DNA of 36,296 nt from an uncultured Mucispirillum sp. Its GTDB lineage: Bacteria; Chrysiogenota; Deferribacteres; Deferribacterales; Mucispirillaceae. Location of the stretch: the NCBI GenBank assembly GCA_944324495.1, contig CALUWN010000018.1, positions 1-36,296 on the forward strand, read 5' to 3'. The stretch's first letter is position 1; the number at the start of each line of letters is the position of its first letter. The notes under the pieces are model-generated. The model saw only the letters and a program-made list of their open reading frames with translations. It was not told the DNA's origin and made no database searches. Below, one piece after another: positions 21,562 through 30,280 of the stretch. The position numbers were made by a program, and so were the translations under genes.

Positions 21562-23214
21562 TTAATTACTTTTTTCTCTTATTTCTACTCGTCTTATTTT
21601 ACCGCTTATTGTTTTTGGCAGTTTATCCACAATCTCTACAATACGCGGATATTTATAAGGAGCTGTAGTTTTTTTCACATATTCTTGAATATCTTTAATA
21701 AGCTCATCTTTATCAGCATTTTTATATTCATCAGCTACTACAACGGTTGCTTTAATTACCTGCCCCCTTAATTCATCAGGAGCACCAGTAACAGCACATT
21801 CCACAACAGCCTTATGTGTCATAAGTACGCTTTCCACTTCAAATGGGCTTATTCTATAACCTGAGCTTTTAATAATATCATCAGCTCTGCCTACAAACCA
21901 AAAATAGCCGTCTTTATCTCGCCATGCAATATCACCAGTATAGTAAATATTATCATGCCAAACGGCATAAGTTTTTTCTTTATCTCTGTAGTATTCTTTA
22001 AATAAGCCTAAAGGTTTTTTCTTATCTGTCCTAATAACAATCTGCCCATGTTCGCCAACTTCACAGCTTTTGCCTTCGCTGTTTATAATATCCACATCAT
22101 ACTGAGGGTTTGCAAGCCCCATAGAGCCGGGCTTTGGTTCTACCCAAGGAAGTGTTACAACAGTTAATGTGGTTTCAGTTTGCCCAAAACCTTCTCTTAA
22201 TTTAATACCTGTCATCTCATAAAATGTATCATACACAGCAGGATTTAAGGCTTCCCCTGCAATTGTGCACCATTTTAAAGATGAAAGGTCTGTATTTAAA
22301 ATATCTTCCCTTATTAAAAACCTAAATACAGTAGGGGGAGCACAAAATGACGTAATTTTATACTTTTCAATAGCTTTTAATATTTCAGCAGGGGTGAATT
22401 TTTCATGGTCATATACAAAAATATTAGCACCTGCTATCCACTGCCCGTATAGTTTTCCCCATACAGCTTTACCCCAGCCAGTATCAGAAATAGTTAAGTG
22501 CAGGCTGTTTTCATCAAGGTTATGCCAGTATTTACCTGTTATAATGTGTCCTAATGGATATAAAAAGTCATGAGCTGCCATTTTTGGGTTTGCTGTAGTG
22601 CCTGAAGTAAAATAAATAAGTGAAATATCATCGTTATTATTAACGTGTTCAGGACGCACAAATTCTGGAGCTTCGTTTATGCCCTTATGGAAATCTTCCC
22701 AGCCTTCTGGAATAATTGGACCAATAGAAACAGTATGTTCTAATGTAGGGGAGTCTGGTTTTGCTTTATTTACGTGTTCAATAATATTTTTGTCCCCACA
22801 GGCAACAATCATTTTAATATCTGCTGCATTATTTCTGTAAACAATATCTTTCTCAGTTAAAAGGTGAGTGGCAGGTATTGCTATTGCTCCAAGTTTGGAA
22901 AGCCCAAGCATAGAAAACCAAAACTCAAAACGACGCTTTAATATAAGCATAACAGTATCGCCTTTTTTAATACCAAGGCGTGCAAAAAAAGATGCTGTCA
23001 TATCAGAAAATTTTTTGAAATCAGCAAATGTGAAATCAAAGCGTTTGCCTTCATCATTTGTCCAAAGCATAGCTTTTTTCTTCGGTTCTTTTTCAGCCCA
23101 GGCATCTACCACATCGTATGCAAAGTTAAAATTATTTGGTACTGCTACTTCATAATTAAGTGCAAAGTCTTCCTGAGATGAAAATGTTATTTGTTTTAAA
23201 AATTTTTTTAACAT
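21562..23214 (-). CDS. Acyl-CoA synthetase, ACSM/medium-chain-like
   Basis: This AMP-forming acyl-CoA ligase has 550 residues. Motifs are the ATP loop YFTSGTTANPKMAAH (201-215), GFGQTETT (342-349), YTGDIAWRDKDGYFWFVGRA (425-444), DDIIKSSGYRI (445-455) and the catalytic Lys 539 in TISGKIRR. The domain order and the N-terminal YEVAVPNNFNFAYDVVDAWA resemble medium-chain/butyrate ligases of the ACSM group rather than acetyl-CoA synthetase, which is about 100 residues longer. The natural acid cannot be read. It lies alone on the minus strand, divergent from tpx with a 230-base AT-rich gap, and ends at the repeat hairpin shared with glyQ. Confidence 0.88.
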   Translation of the reverse strand: MLKKFLKQITFSSQEDFALNYEVAVPNNFNFAYDVVDAWAEKEPKKKAMLWTNDEGKRFDFTFADFKKFSDMTASFFARLGIKKGDTVMLILKRRFEFWFSMLGLSKLGAIAIPATHLLTEKDIVYRNNAADIKMIVACGDKNIIEHVNKAKPDSPTLEHTVSIGPIIPEGWEDFHKGINEAPEFVRPEHVNNNDDISLIYFTSGTTANPKMAAHDFLYPLGHIITGKYWHNLDENSLHLTISDTGWGKAVWGKLYGQWIAGANIFVYDHEKFTPAEILKAIEKYKITSFCAPPTVFRFLIREDILNTDLSSLKWCTIAGEALNPAVYDTFYEMTGIKLREGFGQTETTLTVVTLPWVEPKPGSMGLANPQYDVDIINSEGKSCEVGEHGQIVIRTDKKKPLGLFKEYYRDKEKTYAVWHDNIYYTGDIAWRDKDGYFWFVGRADDIIKSSGYRISPFEVESVLMTHKAVVECAVTGAPDELRGQVIKATVVVADEYKNADKDELIKDIQEYVKKTTAPYKYPRIVEIVDKLPKTISGKIRRVEIREKSN

Positions 23215-23399
23215 ATTTACTTCTCTTTTTTATTAAATTTATCGAAAAATATATATAATTATTTTTTGTATCTTTCAAGAACTATTTTTTTAATATATTT
23301 ATTTTTTAAGCTATATTAAGATATTTTTTTTATTAAATAATGATTTTGTAGAAAGTATGTAAAAGAAATTTATATTTATTGAAGAGAAATAATTTAAAG

Positions 23400-23416
23400 T
23401 ATACTATTTTAGTATA
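23400..23416. promoter_or_regulatory. Palindromic operator candidate at the tpx promoter
   Basis: TATACTA (23400-23406), TTT, TAGTATA (23410-23416) is a perfect palindrome. It sits next to or over the likely -10 element TATAGAAT/TATAAA, about 30 bases before the tpx ATG. The position would suit repression by a peroxide or redox sensor. The regulator is unknown. Confidence 0.5.
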
Positions 23417-23444
23417 GAATATAAACTACTTTTGGGAGTGAAAG

Positions 23445-23948
23445 ATGAGTACAGTTACATTTCAAGGTAATCCATTAACTTTAGAGGGGCAGTTTCCTGC
23501 TCTTAATTCTAAAATAAAAGATTTTAAATTATTAGCAAATGATTTATCACCAAGAACTGCTAAAGATTATGAAGGTAAAGTTTTAGTAATAGTTGCAGTT
23601 CCTTCACTTGATACTGGCGTATGCGATATGGAAGTTAGAAAATTTAATGAGAAAGCAGCTTCATTATCTGATGATGTAAAAATCATAGCAGTTAGTTTAG
23701 ATTTACCATTTGCTCAAAGTAGGTGGTGTGGTGCTGCTGGTATTAAAAATGTGGAAACATTATCAGACCACTATAGTGCAGAATTTGGCAAAAATTATGG
23801 CGTATTAATTAAAGAATTAAGATTACTTGCTAGAAGTATATTTGTTTATGATAAATCTGGAAGTTTAGTTTATTCTGAACTTGTTAGTGAAGTAACTCAT
23901 GAACCAAACTATGATGCAGCAATAGATGCTGTTAAAAAAGCATTATAA
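23445..23948 (+). CDS. tpx: Thiol peroxidase Tpx
   Basis: Tpx is an atypical two-cysteine peroxiredoxin that reduces peroxides with thioredoxin. The 167 residues match the E. coli length. The peroxidatic Cys is C60 in PSLDTGVCDMEVRKFNE and the resolving Cys is C95 in SRWCGAAGIKNVETLSD, positions like C61 and C95 in E. coli. The N-terminus TVTFQGNPLTLEGQFPAL is also typical. GGGAGTG precedes the ATG. A palindrome overlaps the promoter and four hairpins follow the stop. It protects the cell from oxygen and peroxide. Confidence 0.95.
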   Translation: MSTVTFQGNPLTLEGQFPALNSKIKDFKLLANDLSPRTAKDYEGKVLVIVAVPSLDTGVCDMEVRKFNEKAASLSDDVKIIAVSLDLPFAQSRWCGAAGIKNVETLSDHYSAEFGKNYGVLIKELRLLARSIFVYDKSGSLVYSELVSEVTHEPNYDAAIDAVKKAL

Positions 23949-23979
23949 TAAATGCATATCATTCCTTTATTACACATAC

Positions 23980-24005
23980 AAGGGCAGCTAACAGCTGCCC
24001 TTTTA
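23980..24005 (+). terminator. Intrinsic terminator of tpx
   Basis: AAGGGCAGCT (23980-23989) pairs perfectly with AGCTGCCCTT (23993-24002) around AAC, then T. Confidence 0.85.
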
Positions 24006-24008
24006 AAT

Positions 24009-24121
24009 TGGCGAAAAAATACATTTTTTCGCCAGTCTTTTGATGAGCCTGATAATGCTTAACGCATTCTATTAGGCTCTTAATGGTAAACTAAACTTGG
24101 ATACACGCTCCAAGTTTAGTT
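24009..24121. repeat. Three further hairpins in tandem after the tpx terminator
   Basis: Hairpin A: TGGCGAAAAAA (24009-24019)/TTTTTTCGCCA (24024-24034), perfect. Hairpin B: GAGCCT (24045-24050)/AGGCTC (24074-24079), with internal ATA...TAT and TGC/GCA pairs. Hairpin C: AACTAAACTTGGA (24089-24101)/TCCAAGTTTAGTT (24109-24121), perfect 13-pair stem. With the terminator this makes four stems in 142 bases, too regular for chance. No open frame is present. Confidence 0.65.
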
Positions 24122-24297
24122 AAGCAGATTAATTTTTAATGTAGATAATATTTCTTATTATAAGTTTAAAATAATCAATAACTTTTTTGATAGTCTTTAA
24201 AGGCAGTTTATAGCTGTTTTTCTATTATCTTCTTGTAATAATATAATTAATAATGTAATATTTTATAGTATTAATACATACAGGAAGAGGGTATTTT

Positions 24298-26004
24298 ATG
24301 AAAAAAGTATTTTTAGCTTCATTATTTTTATTATCATTAACTATTAATTCTTATGCGAAAGAGAAAATTGAGCCATCTTTTGACTGTAAAAAAGCCAGCA
24401 CAAAAGTAGAGAAAATGATATGTTCTGATGCAGAACTTGCAAAATCAGATAAAGAATTAAATGAACTTTATAATAAATATATAGAGTTTATATCAAATAA
24501 CCTGCCAGATTATAAAGATATAGTGATAAAAGCCCAAAGAAACTGGATGAGAGAGCGTAATAAAATTACAGATATTCAGAATTTAAAGGTGCATTATAAC
24601 CGTATTATATATGAATTAGGGGATGCATTTAATCCGGGATATTCTCCAGCAGGTTTATCAGACTATGATGATGAAGATGTGGCTTATTATTGGAAATATA
24701 AACCAATATCGTTTTACTTTATGAATGGCTATGTAAGAGATGCAAAAAAACCAGTGTATGTATTATACAATAATGATGCAATATGCCAAAATTTATCATC
24801 ATTAAAAATAATTGATTTTAATGAGTTTATCTCAAAAGCAGAACCTTTAAAAGAATATTATCAAGAGCTTAGCGATGGTTCTATGCAGAAAACAACATTG
24901 TTGGATGGAGTAAATTTCTATTTAGCAAAATATAATAATGGATATTTTGGTCTTAGAGATGGAAAATTTCCTTTACCACTTAAATATTTAAAGAAAAACG
25001 AAAAAGGATATTATGAACCATTTATTAAAAGAAAAAGTTATGGATACGAATATAAATCTATTCCAGAAGATTTAGTTTGGAGCAATATTGTTCGTATGCA
25101 GCAGGACGAACCACTTAATGATATGGGTGACAGACAAAGCATATATACATTTAGTTTGCCAGTTGTACATAAAAATAATATGTATATCAAAGAATTAACA
25201 ATATATAATGATATAGAATATTATGGTATAGATTATGATAAAGACCCACCAGTATATGATAAATCAGTTGTTATAAAAGTTGAAAGCCCACTTGTAAGAA
25301 TTTTTTCATATAATAATGACGGTAGTAGAAAACTTGCTTGTGTTTATACTGAAAATAAAGATAGTTTAAATAAACAATATAAAAGTTTTTTTAGAAAATA
25401 TTCAGACTATGAAGCTGCCATGCATATTGCAATTTATTTAGATAAACCTATTAAGTTTTCAGATTATTTAGATAATGTTGAACCAAAAGGTAGTGAAACA
25501 CCTTATATTAAGCAGACTTTGAAAGATACTGAATTTACAGAGGCAGAAGCAGTAGCAGAAGTAAAAAGGCAGATAGATTATTATCTTGCATGGGAGAAAG
25601 GCAAAACTTTCAAACCTGATGAATGTCAAGCGGAATATGAAACAAAATGTTCTATATTTATGGGGCAAGCCAGACAGGGAGATGAAGGGTTTGAAATCAC
25701 AAAATCTATAACTAAATTTAAAAGTTATGAGGAATTTTATAATGCAACAAAACAGTATAATATTTATTATGAATATGAAATACCTGCCAAGTTTCCTGCG
25801 AAGACTACAATGTATGAAAATATAGCTTTTGTTTACTATAAAGGAATGGTTGGAATAGGTGTTTTTGGAGATGATACCAACTTTAGACATCATGACAGCA
25901 CAAAATATGCATTAGTGGATTTTGAATTATACCGTAAAACAAGTAACGGATTTATAGAGCATATTGATGACGGAAAAGATTTCTGGTTTAACTGGAGATA
26001 TTAA
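24298..26004 (+). CDS. Secreted protein with N-terminal LprI-like (DUF1311) domain
   Basis: This 568-residue exported protein starts with a signal peptide (residues 1-20, MKKVFLASLFLLSLTINSYA, cut before KEKIE). The DUF1311/LprI-like domain covers about 27-105: FDCKKASTKVEKMICSDAEL with two Cys, then ELNELYNKYI and KAQRNWMRERN. LprI-type domains inhibit lysozyme in some bacteria. The remaining 450 residues are rich in Tyr, Lys and Asp, match nothing I recognise and contain one further Cys pair (ECQAEYETKCS). AGGAAGAGGG precedes the ATG. It is followed by two decayed copies and a second LprI-domain gene, so the family has expanded here. Confidence 0.72.
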   Translation: MKKVFLASLFLLSLTINSYAKEKIEPSFDCKKASTKVEKMICSDAELAKSDKELNELYNKYIEFISNNLPDYKDIVIKAQRNWMRERNKITDIQNLKVHYNRIIYELGDAFNPGYSPAGLSDYDDEDVAYYWKYKPISFYFMNGYVRDAKKPVYVLYNNDAICQNLSSLKIIDFNEFISKAEPLKEYYQELSDGSMQKTTLLDGVNFYLAKYNNGYFGLRDGKFPLPLKYLKKNEKGYYEPFIKRKSYGYEYKSIPEDLVWSNIVRMQQDEPLNDMGDRQSIYTFSLPVVHKNNMYIKELTIYNDIEYYGIDYDKDPPVYDKSVVIKVESPLVRIFSYNNDGSRKLACVYTENKDSLNKQYKSFFRKYSDYEAAMHIAIYLDKPIKFSDYLDNVEPKGSETPYIKQTLKDTEFTEAEAVAEVKRQIDYYLAWEKGKTFKPDECQAEYETKCSIFMGQARQGDEGFEITKSITKFKSYEEFYNATKQYNIYYEYEIPAKFPAKTTMYENIAFVYYKGMVGIGVFGDDTNFRHHDSTKYALVDFELYRKTSNGFIEHIDDGKDFWFNWRY

Positions 26005-26107
26005 TAATAAAAGTATTATTGTAATATATACATTTGGTATAACAGTAGATTATGTATTAAACAGTAATGTATGAGTATAGAATGTAGTTATATATAAGGG
26101 GTTTATT

Positions 26108-26221
26108 ATGTAAAATTTTTTTTTGAGTATGCTGCTTATATTATTAATTAGTATAAGTTCTTATGCTAAAGAAAAACTGCTAAAAGTATATATAAAACCA
26201 GCATTTTTCAGATGCATTTAA
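26108..26221 (+). pseudogene. Decayed copy of an LprI-type exported protein start
   Basis: A ribosome-binding site (AAGGGG) and ATG at 26108 are followed at once by TAA. The same frame continues with a signal peptide (MLLILLISISSYAKEKLLK from 26129) and ends at 26221. SSYAKEK equals the cleavage region of the upstream LprI-domain protein (NSYAKEK), and KPAFFRC resembles its EPSFDCK. The gene is dead. Confidence 0.65.
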
Positions 26222-26263
26222 TAGATAATAACTTTAAATTTATTGTAAAATAATGGTGATGTT

Positions 26264-26383
26264 ATGAGAAAGTTATTTATATTTATTTTTATAATATTTT
26301 GCTTTAATGCCTTTGCTGAAGAAAATTTATCTAAAAATAATATAACAAACCATTTTAATTCTTTTGCAGTAAAGGGCAATTAA
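26264..26383 (+). pseudogene. Second short exported remnant (39 residues)
   Basis: ATG at 26264 opens a signal peptide (MRKLFIFIFIIFCFNAFA) followed by only 21 residues to a stop at 26383. It is probably the remaining 5' end of another LprI-family copy. A functional 39-residue exported peptide cannot be excluded. Confidence 0.45.
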
Positions 26384-26420
26384 GGTATATTTAAAGAATT
26401 TGATAATTAGGAGGAATATT

Positions 26421-27455
26421 ATGAAATATGTATTAACCGTACTTGCATTTATTGTTTTTTTCCCAACCTTATTATTTGCAGAAAGTGGAGAAGTTGATTT
26501 TAAAGAAGGATATGTTTATAAATATAAGATTATAGAAGATTATAGCACTGATAATACAAAAATAGAGTATGAAGGTAATTTTAAAGTAGATAATATTTCC
26601 CAATACCAAAATGAAAAACGCATTATGAATAATTATGAAAATAGGGATATTCGTAATCATATTTATAAATATAAAATTGGTAATAATATTTATACAGAAA
26701 AATGTGATACTGGATATATCTATAAATATAAAAATGGCAAATATATTTTAAGTAAAAACTTAAGAGAAGATGCAATAACAGCATTATTGGAAGGATATGA
26801 TAAATACCGTGGAGATAATCATCTAGAAGATTTTTATTGTGTTTCAAGAGGTAATGAATTAAAGCACTCATTTAACTGTAATGCAAAAAACCTTACTCCA
26901 TTAGAAAAGAAAATATGTAGTGATGGCGATATATCAAGAGCAGATAAAATATATAATGGATATTACAAATATGTATATAATAAGCTTGATAATGAAGATA
27001 GGAAAGAGTTGAAAAAAATTGCAGATGATATTCTTTCAAAGCGTAACTACTGCTGGAAGAAAACTCCAACAGGTGAATATGATGTAGTAGATATAGATGA
27101 ATATGATTATAATTTTCATAATATGAGAGATATGTCACCTTTAACTGATTGTTTTGATACAATATATAATGAAGGATTTACAAGAATAACAGATTTTTTA
27201 ATGAAACACGAAAATGGAAAAAATAAGCATATATTAGAAAATATGTATAAAAATTCACCAATTAAAATGATATATGCAAAAGATGGATATTCTTTAAATA
27301 TTAAAAGTTACATGTTTATAAGAAAAACAGACAAAACACCTAAACACTATGAAGAAGTATATGAATTTTTAAGCTGTGGTTTTTCAGCATATGATATGAC
27401 TGTAATGCTTGCATCTGGTGTGGTAGATATTTATGGTAATTTTTTAGTTAAATAA
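26421..27455 (+). CDS. Secreted protein with internal LprI-like (DUF1311) domain
   Basis: This is a 344-residue exported protein. AGGAGGAA sits eight bases before the ATG at 26421, so I chose this over the in-frame ATG at 26400 that precedes it. The signal peptide covers 1-20 (VLTVLAFIVFFPTLLFA). The LprI/DUF1311 unit lies in the middle, about 149-212: FNCNAKNLTPLEKKICSDGD, then ADKIYNGYYKY and KRNYC. The first part (25-140) is Lys/Tyr-rich with no recognised fold. It is not an alignable copy of the 568-residue protein outside the LprI unit, so the two share a module rather than a full ancestry. Location suggests the periplasm or cell surface. Confidence 0.68.
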   Translation: MKYVLTVLAFIVFFPTLLFAESGEVDFKEGYVYKYKIIEDYSTDNTKIEYEGNFKVDNISQYQNEKRIMNNYENRDIRNHIYKYKIGNNIYTEKCDTGYIYKYKNGKYILSKNLREDAITALLEGYDKYRGDNHLEDFYCVSRGNELKHSFNCNAKNLTPLEKKICSDGDISRADKIYNGYYKYVYNKLDNEDRKELKKIADDILSKRNYCWKKTPTGEYDVVDIDEYDYNFHNMRDMSPLTDCFDTIYNEGFTRITDFLMKHENGKNKHILENMYKNSPIKMIYAKDGYSLNIKSYMFIRKTDKTPKHYEEVYEFLSCGFSAYDMTVMLASGVVDIYGNFLVK

Positions 27456-27513
27456 ATATTATATATATATTTTAAAAACACTAAATTATTTATATATCTT
27501 ATGCTTCTTACAA

Positions 27514-27538
27514 ATTTTGTTATGATTTTGAACAAAAT
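27514..27538. promoter_or_regulatory. Inverted repeat upstream of the efflux operon
   Basis: ATTTTGTT (27514-27521) and AACAAAAT (27531-27538) are perfect arms nine bases apart. The element stands about 30 bases upstream of a promoter-like TTGTGA-N17-AATAAT (27568-27596), so it may be an operator. No regulator gene is adjacent. Confidence 0.4.
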
Positions 27539-27567
27539 AAATTTTTTTGTTTTATTTTAAAACTTTT

Positions 27568-27596
27568 TTGTGATAAAAAAATCATTACTTAATAAT
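27568..27596 (+). promoter_or_regulatory. Candidate promoter of the efflux operon
   Basis: TTGTGA (27568-27573), 17 bases, AATAAT (27591-27596), about 30 bases before the ATG of the outer-membrane factor. The spacing is good and the boxes are weak. Confidence 0.45.
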
Positions 27597-27626
27597 ACAA
27601 TTATTTACAAAATTTGTGGGAAGTAA

Positions 27627-29027
27627 ATGCGTTACATATTAAGTGCAATATTAATAATTTTTTTAACAGGCTGCGTTCACACATACTCTGAAAAAGAAGT
27701 ATCTGCTAAATATAATTTGCCACAAGCTTTTCGCAACCAGTCTTACATTAATGAACTTAATGATAATAAAACAATATCAGAATATAAAGACCCATTTGCA
27801 GAAATGAAAGCCATGCTGCCAGATGATGATTTTATTAAGGTATTAGATATTGCTTCAAAAGAAAACCCAGATTTATTAATATTAATATCAAAAGTAAAGC
27901 AGGCACGCTATCAAGTAAAATCAGCAACAGGTGCTATGATACCAAAAGTTAATGGTTCCCTTGATTACAGCTACAGCGATAATAACGACGGTCTTAATGG
28001 TAATCTTAATCTTTCGTGGGAAGTAGATATTTACGGCAAGCTTGATGCCTTAAGAAAATCTAAAAAAGAGCTTGTAAAATATGCTTCAGAAAACTATGTA
28101 AATGGGCAGGTAACATTATCTGCTGATACTGCCACATATTACTTTTCATTAAGAAAATCAGCAGCACAAGTGCAGTTTGCAAGCCAAATGGTAGAAAACT
28201 ATAAAGAAATATTAGATATTTATAAACAAATGCGAAGTATTGGGCTTGTGGATGAAACACAATATATTGAAACAACTATGGATTATCTAACAGCTCAAAA
28301 TAACCTGCAAAAATACACTCAGGAAGCAGAGCAGAATAAAAATGCATTATATGCTTTAATCAATAATAAAGAAATAAATATAGCAACAGATTTAGTATAT
28401 GATACATCATTTGCTCCCCATATTCCGCAGATTAATAATATACCAGCACAAGTTATATTAAATAGACCAGATGTGCGAGCAGCAGTATATACCTTAAACA
28501 GTGAACTATATAATCATTACAATAGAAAAATGAGTTTACTTCCAAGCCTTTCTATTAGTGGCAATATTGGCAAACTGCTTGCATCAAGTAATGGCGTAAC
28601 TGATTTAGTATGGCAGATAGCTTCATCATTAACAGCTCCACTTTTAAACAGGCAGGAATTATATGCACAGCTTAAAATACAGGAAGAAACAGTGTATCAG
28701 GCAGAGCAGTCTTTACAAAAATATATAAATACTGCCATATCAGATATTGAAAATGCAACATATATAATGACGTCATCTAACAAGTCATATAACAACACAA
28801 AAGATATACTTGAAAATGCAAAATCATCTATGGAAATATTAAAAAGCAGGTGGGAAAGCGGTATAATTGATGATTTAGAATATTTAATGGCACAAAACGA
28901 TTTTTTAAATACATTTATCTCGTTTTATAATGCATGGTATGAAAATATATCATCATCTATCATGCTTTATAAATCATTTGGTGGCAGTTTTTCTGCAAAA
29001 AATAATAATGGGGGTGATAATTTATGA
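27627..29027 (+). CDS. TolC/NodT-type outer-membrane efflux lipoprotein
   Basis: This 466-residue outer-membrane factor forms the trimeric channel of a tripartite pump. A lipoprotein signal ends at the lipobox LTGC with Cys 16, as in the OprM/NodT group. The repeated helix pattern is visible: KEVLDIASKENPDLLILISK-type segments (here VLDIASKENPDLLILISKVK), LNLSWEVDIYGKLDALRKSK, and the conserved ILNRPDVRAAVYTLNSELY (about 280-298). GGGAAG lies before the ATG. Its stop overlaps the next gene by four bases. With the following three genes it builds a MacAB-TolC-like pump for drugs, peptides or lipids. Confidence 0.9.
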   Translation: MRYILSAILIIFLTGCVHTYSEKEVSAKYNLPQAFRNQSYINELNDNKTISEYKDPFAEMKAMLPDDDFIKVLDIASKENPDLLILISKVKQARYQVKSATGAMIPKVNGSLDYSYSDNNDGLNGNLNLSWEVDIYGKLDALRKSKKELVKYASENYVNGQVTLSADTATYYFSLRKSAAQVQFASQMVENYKEILDIYKQMRSIGLVDETQYIETTMDYLTAQNNLQKYTQEAEQNKNALYALINNKEINIATDLVYDTSFAPHIPQINNIPAQVILNRPDVRAAVYTLNSELYNHYNRKMSLLPSLSISGNIGKLLASSNGVTDLVWQIASSLTAPLLNRQELYAQLKIQEETVYQAEQSLQKYINTAISDIENATYIMTSSNKSYNNTKDILENAKSSMEILKSRWESGIIDDLEYLMAQNDFLNTFISFYNAWYENISSSIMLYKSFGGSFSAKNNNGGDNL

Positions 29028-30280
29028 TAAGTACAAAAGATATGTATGATTCACTTCGTCCTAAAAGAACAAAGAGAAATATTATTATAACGGCTTCTGT
29101 TATTGCTGTAATAGTGCTGATAATTTTATACAATATATTTAAAGACAGTGGCCCAGAATTTACATATACCACAGTAAAAGGTGAAAAAGGTAATGTGGCA
29201 TCACTGGTTAGTGCAACTGGTAAAATCTCTGCTACTAATGAAGTATTAATAGGTAGTCAGGTATCAGGCACAATATCTGCTGTATTTGTAGAAGAAAATG
29301 ATAATGTTAAAAAAGGCGATGTACTTGCAATTATTAACCCAGATACCATAAACCAAACTATTGCTAGATATGAAGCTCAGCTTAATTCTGCTAAAGCAAG
29401 CCTTAATTCTTCAAAAGTGCAGTATAATAATAAGCTTATTAATTATAACAGGTTATCAGAAGTATATAAAGTAACTGGTGGCAAATCACCTTCTAAAACA
29501 GAGCTTGATAATGCTCAAATGGAGTTATCCACTGCAAAAGCAGATGTGCAGGTAAAAGAAGCAAGTATTAAGGAAGTGGAAACAAACTTAAACAGTGCAA
29601 AAATTGATTTAAAAAACTCTATTATCACAAGCCCAATAGATGGTGTTGTTTTAACAAGAAGTATAGATGCAGGGCAGACTGTAGCAGCATCATTTTCCAC
29701 CCCAGAACTTTTTGTAATAGCTGAAAACTTAGAGAAAATGAAGTTGGTTGTAAATGTATCTGAAGCAGATGTAGGTAAAGTAAAAGAAAACCAAAAAGTA
29801 AAATTTACAGTAGATACTTTTCCTGATGATACTTTTACTTCTACAATATATAGGGTTAATAAGGGTGCCACAGAAAGTGATGACAGCATTGTAAGTTATG
29901 AAACTACAATTTATATAGATAATAAAGACTTAAAACTTCGCTCTGGTATGAGTGCCACAGCAGATATAGAAACAGATAGTGCCCAAAATGTTATGCTTAT
30001 TCCCGTATCTGCTTTATTTTTTCAGCCGTTATCTCTTTCATTAACAGATGCTGAAAAACGCCCTGCTATGCTAAGAGGTCCGCCAAGCCATAGAATGAAA
30101 GCCCCAAAAGAAGTGCAGACAGATATCTCGTCAAAAAATGCTACAATATATGTGCTTGTAAATGGTCTGCCTGAAGCAAGGCATATTGTAACAGGTGTAA
30201 GCGATGGCAAGAATATACAGGTAATAAGCGGGTTATCAGAAACTGATGAAGTAATTACAAGCATGAAAAGAAGACAATGA
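29024..30280 (+). CDS. macA: MacA-like periplasmic adaptor (HlyD family)
   Basis: This 418-residue membrane-fusion protein links the inner-membrane ABC transporter with the outer-membrane channel. One membrane helix covers about 20-41. The biotinyl-lipoyl half-motifs are GSQVSGTISAVFVEENDNVK and later ITSPIDGVVLTRSIDAGQTV, separated by a coiled-coil hairpin (about 105-190). The beta-barrel and MacA-type membrane-proximal region follow. It overlaps both neighbours by four bases (ATGA), so production is tightly coupled. The symbol follows the family. The actual substrate may differ. Confidence 0.85.
   Translation: MISTKDMYDSLRPKRTKRNIIITASVIAVIVLIILYNIFKDSGPEFTYTTVKGEKGNVASLVSATGKISATNEVLIGSQVSGTISAVFVEENDNVKKGDVLAIINPDTINQTIARYEAQLNSAKASLNSSKVQYNNKLINYNRLSEVYKVTGGKSPSKTELDNAQMELSTAKADVQVKEASIKEVETNLNSAKIDLKNSIITSPIDGVVLTRSIDAGQTVAASFSTPELFVIAENLEKMKLVVNVSEADVGKVKENQKVKFTVDTFPDDTFTSTIYRVNKGATESDDSIVSYETTIYIDNKDLKLRSGMSATADIETDSAQNVMLIPVSALFFQPLSLSLTDAEKRPAMLRGPPSHRMKAPKEVQTDISSKNATIYVLVNGLPEARHIVTGVSDGKNIQVISGLSETDEVITSMKRRQ

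Noticed and set aside
26472-27162. Minus-strand frames opposite the second LprI-domain gene
   Set aside because: Extreme Tyr/His/Ile content from reading AT-rich codons backwards, with no start signals.
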